From contig JADJCA010000011.1 in assembly GCA_016703425.1 (NCBI GenBank), positions 310,001-374,000 on the forward strand: 64,000 nucleotides of DNA, in the 5' to 3' direction. Origin of the DNA: Myxococcales bacterium. GTDB lineage: Bacteria > Myxococcota_A > Polyangia > Polyangiales > Polyangiaceae. This document shows, in pieces, positions 58,709 through 64,000 of the stretch. Each line of letters starts with the position of its first letter. Within the stretch, counting starts at the first letter, position 1. The notes below the pieces were generated by a model. That model saw only the letters and a list, made by a program, of their open reading frames with translations. It made no database searches and was not told the DNA's origin. Made by a program: the position numbers and the translations under genes.

Positions 58709-59056
58709 ATGCTCCGCGACGCACTTCGCCTCCTCATCCTCGTTCTCATCGTCTGGGTTCTCTACAAGCGTTTCGGAGGAAAGATCATGGGCGCCAAGGC
58801 ACGGGAGCTGGTCGGTGCGGGGGCTCTGCTGCTCGACGTACGAACGCCATCGGAGTTTTCCGGTGGGCACCTTCAAGGCGCCATCAACATCCCCGTCTCG
58901 GAGCTCGGCGCACGCGTGGCCGAGCTAGGCGAAGATCGCGCGCGTCCCATCGTTGTCTATTGCGCGAGCGGCATGCGCAGCGCGTCGGCCAAGACGACGC
59001 TCCGCGGCCTGGGCTTCGCGGACGTGCACGATCTCGGCGGCATGAACCGCTGGTGA
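58709..59056 (+). CDS. membrane-anchored rhodanese
   Basis: A 115-residue protein with one N-terminal membrane segment (LRLLILVLIVWVLYKRF) and a single rhodanese domain: LLDVRTPSEFSGGHLQGAINIPV, active Cys85 in VVYCASGMRS and GFADVHDLGGMNRW at the end. Sulfur transfer or handling near the membrane is the family role. It lies 9 bases after the CPBP gene. Confidence 0.85.
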   Translation: MLRDALRLLILVLIVWVLYKRFGGKIMGAKARELVGAGALLLDVRTPSEFSGGHLQGAINIPVSELGARVAELGEDRARPIVVYCASGMRSASAKTTLRGLGFADVHDLGGMNRW

Positions 59057-59088
59057 TCGCCGTCGCCGGTCCGTGTTATCAGCGGAGA

Positions 59089-60135
59089 ATGTCCCTCCGT
59101 TTCGCGTTCTGTTTCGCGGCCCTCTCGGCAACGCTCGTCACGACCACGCTCACCCTGATCCCTGCCTCCGTCGCGCAGGCGGCCGATCCGGAGCCGCCGG
59201 CGAGCGAGTGCACGGTGCTCAACTACGCGGCCTACGCCAACCCGGCCGACGGCGCCGCCGACGCGTACATGTTCTCCGGTTCGTGCAAGTTCAACGTTGC
59301 GCCGGCCGGCAAGCCCCCGGCCTTCGAGAGGATCCACGTTCAGATCGAGGGCGAGTGGTCGCCGAAGCTCAAGCGCGCGTCAGAGATCGTCAAGATGGTA
59401 CGGCCGGAAGGTACGCGGACGTTTTCGACCTGGGCCACGTGTGACGCGAACCCCTTCATCATGGGGTCCGCGCCGGTTTGCAAAGATCGGGGCATGGGCG
59501 GCCAGGACTTCGCCCTCAACATCCGCCGCGACGACGCACCGCTCGCCAAGTCGCGCGTGAACGCAGCGGCCGTGGCAGCGCTGACGGCGCGCTTGGATTC
59601 GCGCGCGAAGCTACGCTACGTCGGCCTCATCAAGGACCTGGTTCTCGCGCCGGACCAGCGCCCGGTGGGCCAAGAAACGACGGCGCGCGTCAGCTTCGTG
59701 GGCGGCGCGGCCGCGTGCCCCATGGAGATCGACTTCGGCGACGGCTACGTGCGCAACGCGACCTCGCCCGACGAGGCGACGCTCACGCTCGGGAGCCACG
59801 CGTACCAGAAGGCGGGGACCTACGACGTCGTGGCCCGCGCCCTTCCCGGCTGCAGCGGCAGCGCCACGAGCAAGATGACGGTGACGGCCCCGCCGGGCGC
59901 CGCAACTCCGCCCCCGGCGCCGACGGGCAACGGCACCCTCATCGCCGTCGCCGTCGGCGGGAGCTGCACCTTCTCGGTCAACGGCGCCGCCAAGGGCACG
60001 AGCTCGCAGCTCAAGCTGTCGGTGCCGCCGGGCACGTATTCGGTGACGTGCAAGCCGGCGTCCGGTGCCCAGAAGACCCGCTCGGTCATCATCAAGTCGG
60101 GCGAACCCGCGATGGCGATGTTCAAGCTGCAGTAG
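59089..60135 (+). CDS. exported protein with PKD-like and PEGA-like domains
   Basis: A 348-residue protein with a signal peptide (TLVTTTLTLIPASVAQAA). It has a Cys-containing N-terminal part, then a PKD-like beta sandwich (ARVSFVGGAAACPMEIDFGDG, SHAYQKAGTYDVVARA), a Pro/Gly linker and a C-terminal PEGA-like domain (LIAVAVGGSCTFSVNGAAKG, VPPGTYSVTC). These domains bind surface ligands or other proteins; no enzyme motif is seen. Surface adhesion or complex building is possible. Confidence 0.7.
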   Translation: MSLRFAFCFAALSATLVTTTLTLIPASVAQAADPEPPASECTVLNYAAYANPADGAADAYMFSGSCKFNVAPAGKPPAFERIHVQIEGEWSPKLKRASEIVKMVRPEGTRTFSTWATCDANPFIMGSAPVCKDRGMGGQDFALNIRRDDAPLAKSRVNAAAVAALTARLDSRAKLRYVGLIKDLVLAPDQRPVGQETTARVSFVGGAAACPMEIDFGDGYVRNATSPDEATLTLGSHAYQKAGTYDVVARALPGCSGSATSKMTVTAPPGAATPPPAPTGNGTLIAVAVGGSCTFSVNGAAKGTSSQLKLSVPPGTYSVTCKPASGAQKTRSVIIKSGEPAMAMFKLQ

Positions 60136-60357
60136 CGCTGGGCTCGCCCCTTCGCAGCCCCCCCGCGCGGGGTATGGGCCCCCCACGCTTCGTGTTGGAG
60201 CGGGAGGTTTCCATGTGCGCTCGATCCAGCGCTCCGCTGCGACGCGCGCGCTTGCGATGGGAAAACAGGCGGAACGCCGGCTCCGACGGCGGCCGGCGAC
60301 GGCACATGAGTTGCTCGTTGCTCTCCATGCCGCGACGTGCGGCAACTGGAGGCTCCG

Positions 60358-61260
60358 ATGACGACTTCGCATGCTTGGCGCGCCCTCACGATTGGTCTGT
60401 TCACCGTAGCCTTGGGGCTCACCACGGGCTGCAGTGGCGGCGCCGAGAGCGAAGAGCCTGCGGGGGACGGCACGGCGGAGGGCGCGGTCGAGCTACGCGA
60501 TGACGTCCTCGCCGGTGGCGGACGCTTCGCCGTCACGCAGGTCAGTGACGGCCAGTGGGTGTGGAACCTCAAGGCCAGAAACGGCGAGACGGTCCTCCAA
60601 TCGGAGCGCTATGCGTCGAAGCAAAACGCTGAGAAGGGCATCGCGTCGGTCCTGCGCAACATCTTCAACGACGCGCGCATCGAGCTAAGGGAGAACCTCT
60701 CCTTCGCGGTGATGGCGAAGAACGGCCAGGAAGTCGGGCGCAGCGAGCGCTACGCAACGGCGAGCAATCGGACGCGTGCCATCGCCGGCATCCGCGCGCT
60801 CGTGGCCGGCTTCGCGGAGCAGGACTCGGAGGCGCCGTCGCCGCCGATGGCGGGCCTCGAGGTGCCCACGAACCAAGTCCTCGTCGTGCCCGCTGGTGAC
60901 GGCTTCCGAATTCGCCTCGTCGACGCGAGGGGCAAGCTCTACGCGCGCATGCCCGGGGGCAAGAAGCTCTCGAACGCGGAGCTGGAGGAGTGGTTCTTTG
61001 CGTTCGAGGGGCTCACGTTGAACGCGCGAGACGAGCACGGCTTGCCGATTTCGCAGGGCGGCGCGATGGAGAACGTGCAGGTGCTTCAGGGGTCCGCCGG
61101 GTGGTACTTCCACTTCGTCGACTTCGACCGCAACGCCCAAGGCCTCTACGAGCGACGCATCCTGATGACGAGCCCGAAGACCGACTATCCGTCGGAGAGC
61201 GCAGCGCGCGAGGCCGCGAAGGCCGCGATGGACGTGCTCGACCACTCGCCCATGGGTTGA
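60358..61260 (+). CDS. lipoprotein with DUF1508/YegP-like repeats
   Basis: A 300-residue lipoprotein from ATG 60358 (MTTSHAWRALTIGLFTVALG, Cys near LTTGCSGG). Two to three DUF1508/YegP-like modules are visible: RFAVTQVSDGQWVWNLKARN with GETVLQSERYAS, then SFAVMAKNGQEVGRSERYAT and QVLQGSAGWYFHFVDF. YegP modules are small strand-helix units of unknown function. Surface-exposed here. Confidence 0.68.
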   Translation: MTTSHAWRALTIGLFTVALGLTTGCSGGAESEEPAGDGTAEGAVELRDDVLAGGGRFAVTQVSDGQWVWNLKARNGETVLQSERYASKQNAEKGIASVLRNIFNDARIELRENLSFAVMAKNGQEVGRSERYATASNRTRAIAGIRALVAGFAEQDSEAPSPPMAGLEVPTNQVLVVPAGDGFRIRLVDARGKLYARMPGGKKLSNAELEEWFFAFEGLTLNARDEHGLPISQGGAMENVQVLQGSAGWYFHFVDFDRNAQGLYERRILMTSPKTDYPSESAAREAAKAAMDVLDHSPMG

Positions 61261-61291
61261 GCGGCGCGGCGCCTCGGGCCGCCGACGAGCC

Positions 61292-62164
61292 TCACCGACG
61301 CGCGATGAGGGCGACGCCTGCGAGGCTCACGGCGGCGGCCGCCAGCGTCATGACGGTGACCGTTTCGCCGCCGTAGGCGTAACCGAGGACGACGGCGACG
61401 AGCGGATTCACGTACGCGTAGGACGTCGCGAGCACGGGGCGCACGTTTCGCAAGAGCCAGCTGTAGGCCGTAAAGGCCAGCACGGAGCCGAAGAGCGTTA
61501 GGTAAAGGACGGCGGCGAGCGAGCGTGCGGAAGGCACTTGGAGCACGCGCTCGCCCGTGGCGATCGCGAGCGCGACGAGGGTGACGCCACCGACGACCAT
61601 CTGCGTCGCCGTTGCCATGGCACCCTTCGGAAGCGGCAGCTTGCCGCTCATCACCGAGCCGGCGGCCCACGCGACGGGTGCCATCAAGAGGACCAGTCCG
61701 CGCGCATCGAAGAGGAGTCCGCCGCCGAGGTTCAAGAGGACGACGCCCGCAAAGCCGAGCGCGAGCCCGAGCCATTCGCGCCCGCTAGCGCGCAGCCCCG
61801 CGAGGCGCGCGAAGGCGGCGGCCCAGATGGGCATCGATGCGACAACGACAGCGGCAACGCTCGACGAGACGGATTGCTCGGCGATGGCGAGGGCGCCGTT
61901 GCCGAAGGTCAAGAGGAGCACGCCGATCTTCGCGCTCGCGAGCCACTCGGTGCGCGTCGGAGCCGGTGCGCCGCGGAGCCGTAGGAAGGCGTACATGCCA
62001 CCGCCAGCGAGCAGAAACCGCGGGCCCGCCATCGTGAACGGCGGGAGCGTCTCGAGAGCCACGCGCATCGCGAAGTAAGTCGAACCCCAGACGACGTAGA
62101 CAGACAAGAGCGCGAGCGCGACGAGCGCGTTGCGCGGCGCGACCGGCTGCGTCGGCGCGGTCAT
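61292..62164 (-). CDS. EamA/DMT-family transporter
   Basis: A 290-residue exporter with about ten membrane segments and the duplicated EamA halves, e.g. LLSVYVVWGSTYFAMRVALE and YLTLFGSVLAFTAYSWLL. DMT-family members export amino acids or other metabolites. ATG 62164 is used. It stands alone on the minus strand. Confidence 0.85.
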   Translation of the reverse strand: MTAPTQPVAPRNALVALALLSVYVVWGSTYFAMRVALETLPPFTMAGPRFLLAGGGMYAFLRLRGAPAPTRTEWLASAKIGVLLLTFGNGALAIAEQSVSSSVAAVVVASMPIWAAAFARLAGLRASGREWLGLALGFAGVVLLNLGGGLLFDARGLVLLMAPVAWAAGSVMSGKLPLPKGAMATATQMVVGGVTLVALAIATGERVLQVPSARSLAAVLYLTLFGSVLAFTAYSWLLRNVRPVLATSYAYVNPLVAVVLGYAYGGETVTVMTLAAAAVSLAGVALIARR

Positions 62165-62398
62165 CGAATCACGGCGAAGAGCTCCGCCGAGAGCGGCTCC
62201 CTGTCCTCACGCCACGGAGGTGCCTCCCGAACCGCGTCGACGGGCGCCGAACAGACTGAGCAGGGCTGTCGAACGCGGTGGCGATGGCGCCGACGGTAAG
62301 CACGGCTCGCAGCATACTCGCTCCAGCGGGAGTGGAGCTCGAGCGTCGTGACGGGTCGCACGCTCGCGGTCGTCGCCGCCAAGACGTAACGTGCCTCC

Positions 62399-62800
62399 AT
62401 GCGCGTCCTCTTCCTCTACGCGGAACGATTTCGATTTCGGACGCACCACAAGGCGCTTGAGAGCGCCCCCGACGACGACCGCGACGTGACGGTGACGAAC
62501 GCGGCGCTGGCTTTCGTCCACGCCGAGCCTGACGACGGCGCCGAGCAAGAGACGAAGCTCGTGAAGAACCTCAAGTGGGTCGCGGGGAAGTTCGAGTCCA
62601 AGCGTTGCGTCCTTCACTACTTCGCTCACCTCGGCGAGGCGCGCCTCGAGGCGGAGGCTACGAGAGCGCTCCTTGAGCGCGTGCGGTCGCGCCTCTCGGG
62701 TGCCGGCTATGAGGTCGTCGTCACACCCTTTGGGCACTTTTGCGATCTGGGGATTGAGCTCCCCGGTGACTCGATGGCGCGGATCTACAAGCAATTCTAG
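62399..62800 (+). CDS. free-standing archaeal-type threonyl-tRNA synthetase editing domain
   Basis: A 133-residue protein matching the archaeal ThrRS N-terminal editing domain (D-aminoacyl-tRNA-deacylase-like fold). The family start is MRVLFLYAERFRF, with VLHYFAHLGEAR, VRSRLSGAGYEVVVTPFGHFCDLGIEL and the C-terminal MARIYKQF. In archaea this domain removes mischarged Ser from tRNA-Thr. As a separate bacterial gene it could proofread D-aminoacyl- or Ser-tRNA-Thr in trans, or act on another ester. The family match is strong; activity is inferred. Confidence 0.78.
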   Translation: MRVLFLYAERFRFRTHHKALESAPDDDRDVTVTNAALAFVHAEPDDGAEQETKLVKNLKWVAGKFESKRCVLHYFAHLGEARLEAEATRALLERVRSRLSGAGYEVVVTPFGHFCDLGIELPGDSMARIYKQF

Positions 62801-62939
62801 CGGGCGAATCAGCCTCGCCGCTTCGGGGCGGCGAAGGCCTGAGCTCATCCGCGGGGACGTGCAAGGCGTGCAGCTCAACCGCGTGGCTACCGGGACGCGA
62901 CTTGACACCGGTGGGACGGCGGCGCAAAAGCATGGGTCC

Positions 62940-63368
62940 GTGTTTCGCAATGTTTTGTGGCTCATCGCCTTCGTCGTCGGCATGCTCGGCGTGAGCAGGT
63001 CGGCCACGACGAGCAGGCTGGCAATAACCGTCGCCGAAGCGGGCTCGCGAGCCGTGGTTTCGCAGGCGGCGGCCCGCCCCACGGCGGGGCAGCCTTCCCA
63101 ACGCGGGACGTTGCGCCACGCGCACCACGACGCCGGGTGCGATCAGACCGGGGAGGTCGAGGCCGACGACCTGGGCGAGGTCGACGACGCCGACCCCTTT
63201 GGTCCGGCAAACGGAGTCGACGACGAGGACGCCGAAGACGCCATGGTGGCCACGTGCCGCCTCGATCTCTCGCGCTTGCGTACCGAGACGCGACCTCAAC
63301 CGTGTTCCCTAGTGGCCGCACGCCCCGGAAGCCGCGACGTCGACATTCCGCCACCGCGGAGCGCCTAG
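62940..63368 (+). CDS. small exported protein upstream of an RND outer-membrane factor
   Basis: A 142-residue reading frame from GTG 62940. It has a hydrophobic N-terminus (NVLWLIAFVVGMLGVSRSA), a Gln/His/Asp/Glu-rich middle (RGTLRHAHHDAGCDQTGEVEADDLGEVDDADPFGPANG) and a Cys pair. It precedes a CzcC/TolC-type gene, the place where small metal-binding proteins (CzcI-like) sit in some efflux operons. The acidic/His-rich stretch fits metal binding, but no family is recognised and start evidence is weak, so the gene call itself is tentative. Confidence 0.45.
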   Translation: MFRNVLWLIAFVVGMLGVSRSATTSRLAITVAEAGSRAVVSQAAARPTAGQPSQRGTLRHAHHDAGCDQTGEVEADDLGEVDDADPFGPANGVDDEDAEDAMVATCRLDLSRLRTETRPQPCSLVAARPGSRDVDIPPPRSA

Positions 63369-63428
63369 CTTCAGGTCACTCTCGGGCCGCGTTCGGCCCT
63401 GAGCAGCGGTGGTTCGTCGGAGGTGCTG

Positions 63429-64000
63429 GTGTCTCTTATCCAACTGGGCATGAGTTGTGTCGTCGCCTTTGGGTTGACGTTGGTCGCCGCGGAAGCGCGC
63501 GCCGCCGACGAGGGCCCGGTGTCGTTGACGCTAGCCGAGAGCCTCGCCCGCGCCGAGGCGCAGGCGCCGGAGGTCATCATGGCAGGCCACGAGCTGCGCG
63601 ACGCAGCGGCGCGCCGCGTCGGCGCTGGCCTCATATTGCCCTCAAACCCCCGGCTCTCGGTCGACGCGCGACCCGTGCTCCGAGGCGGCTCGCTGAGCGA
63701 CGTCGGCTACGCCGCGACGGCAGACATGCTCTTCGAACCTGGCGGAGCGCCTAGGGCTCGCGTCGAAGAGGCCGACCGCTTCAAGAGCCTGGCGCAGTCG
63801 GAGCTCCGCATCCACCGACTCTCGGCTCGAGCGCGAGCGTTCTCCGCGTACCTTCGCGCCCTCATCGCCGAGCAGCGTGTGAGGGAGTCGCGCGCCGCTG
63901 TAGAGCTAGGGGAGCGCGTTCTCAGCGCCTCCCGCGACCGAGCCGACGCGGGCGCGTCCGGTGACATCGAACGCAGCCTGGCGGAGAGCGAACTCGGTCT
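63429..64000 (+). CDS. RND efflux outer-membrane factor (CzcC/TolC-like), partial
   Basis: The 5' part of an outer-membrane efflux channel gene, cut by the window end. GTG 63429 follows GGAGG (63419-63423), and the signal reads SLIQLGMSCVVAFGLTLVAA. The next part carries the OMF start VSLTLAESLARAEAQAPEVI, the conserved NPRLSVDARP and long helices (DRFKSLAQSELRIHRLSARA). It should form the outer-membrane trimer of a metal or drug RND pump; pump and adaptor genes probably follow outside the window. Confidence 0.8.
   Translation, partial: MSLIQLGMSCVVAFGLTLVAAEARAADEGPVSLTLAESLARAEAQAPEVIMAGHELRDAAARRVGAGLILPSNPRLSVDARPVLRGGSLSDVGYAATADMLFEPGGAPRARVEEADRFKSLAQSELRIHRLSARARAFSAYLRALIAEQRVRESRAAVELGERVLSASRDRADAGASGDIERSLAESELG

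Noticed and set aside
62721..63299. Minus-strand reading frames opposite 62940-63368
   Set aside because: The + strand frame has a signal-like N-terminus and fits efflux-operon context; the minus-strand frames are Arg/His-rich shadows.
1..64000. tRNA, rRNA, IS element, prophage or CRISPR
   Set aside because: Read through both strands for cloverleaf T-loops, transposase motifs and repeat-spacer arrays and saw none convincing.

Overview
The window is high-GC DNA packed with lipoproteins, Ser/Thr protein kinases, FHA and TPR proteins, AgmX/TonB-C-like lipoproteins, a CdnL-type CarD protein, an esterase with a MYXO-CTERM-like tail and many short Asp/Ala-rich lipoproteins. This repertoire points to a Myxococcota chromosome, probably a Polyangia-type soil bacterium. 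That is inferred from gene content, since no rRNA or other phylogenetic marker is present. I see no tRNA, rRNA, CRISPR, IS element or phage gene, so the window reads as chromosomal backbone carrying accessory biosynthetic islands.

Layout. 0-2.7 kb: a lipoprotein, an L,D-transpeptidase and an unknown protein. 2.9-5.6 kb: a compact four-gene lasso-peptide locus (precursor A, cyclase C, protease B2, RRE/PqqD-like B1) with an odd convergent/divergent arrangement and a non-canonical core. 5.7-16.9 kb: a lipoprotein, a frameshifted gene, an NtrY-like histidine kinase with a TlpA-like thioredoxin, a beta-propeller lipoprotein, an iron/cobalamin-type ABC ATPase, a PhaR-like regulator, an ECF sigma/zinc anti-sigma pair, glutathione synthetase and a double-FHA protein. 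17-24.4 kb: a membrane-linked kinase with a V4R-like sensor, a TPR protein, CcmE of the Cys type, an HNH nuclease, a second kinase and an AgmX-like lipoprotein. 24.4-26.5 kb: a second RiPP operon, bufferin-like bufA-bufB-bufC, with a terminator after the precursor gene and a one-base frameshift in bufB. 26.8-34.3 kb: a large unknown protein, an operon of PHB-depolymerase-like esterase, MFS carrier and lipase, a beta-barrel protein and a TonB-C-like lipoprotein. 34.4-38 kb: a histone-H1-like protein with a clear sigma-70 promoter overlapped by a palindrome, an OmpA lipoprotein, Ppx/GppA and CdnL. 38-40.4 kb: a four-gene, translationally coupled operon (ABC ATPase, Cys-rich membrane protein, NosL, small protein) that looks like copper or metal trafficking. 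40.6-50.3 kb: paired short lipoproteins, cNMP-binding protein, GNAT, Rpe with an HExxH protein, CinA, an FGE-like protein and an FAH-family hydrolase. 50.4-64 kb: MqnD (futalosine menaquinone route), a Tat-exported phosphoesterase, an outer-membrane protein, a BtuF-like receptor, an MFS exporter coupled to TlyA, a CPBP protease, a rhodanese, DUF1508 and PKD-like proteins, an EamA exporter, a free-standing archaeal-type ThrRS editing domain and the start of an RND outer-membrane factor gene cut by the window end.

The strongest candidates for something undescribed are the lasso locus, whose precursor lacks the usual Thr(-2) and Gly1 arrangement, and the bufferin-like MNIO operon about 20 kb away. 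Three genes carry single-base frameshifts that fall in or near short homopolymers; all three may be sequencing errors rather than real lesions.
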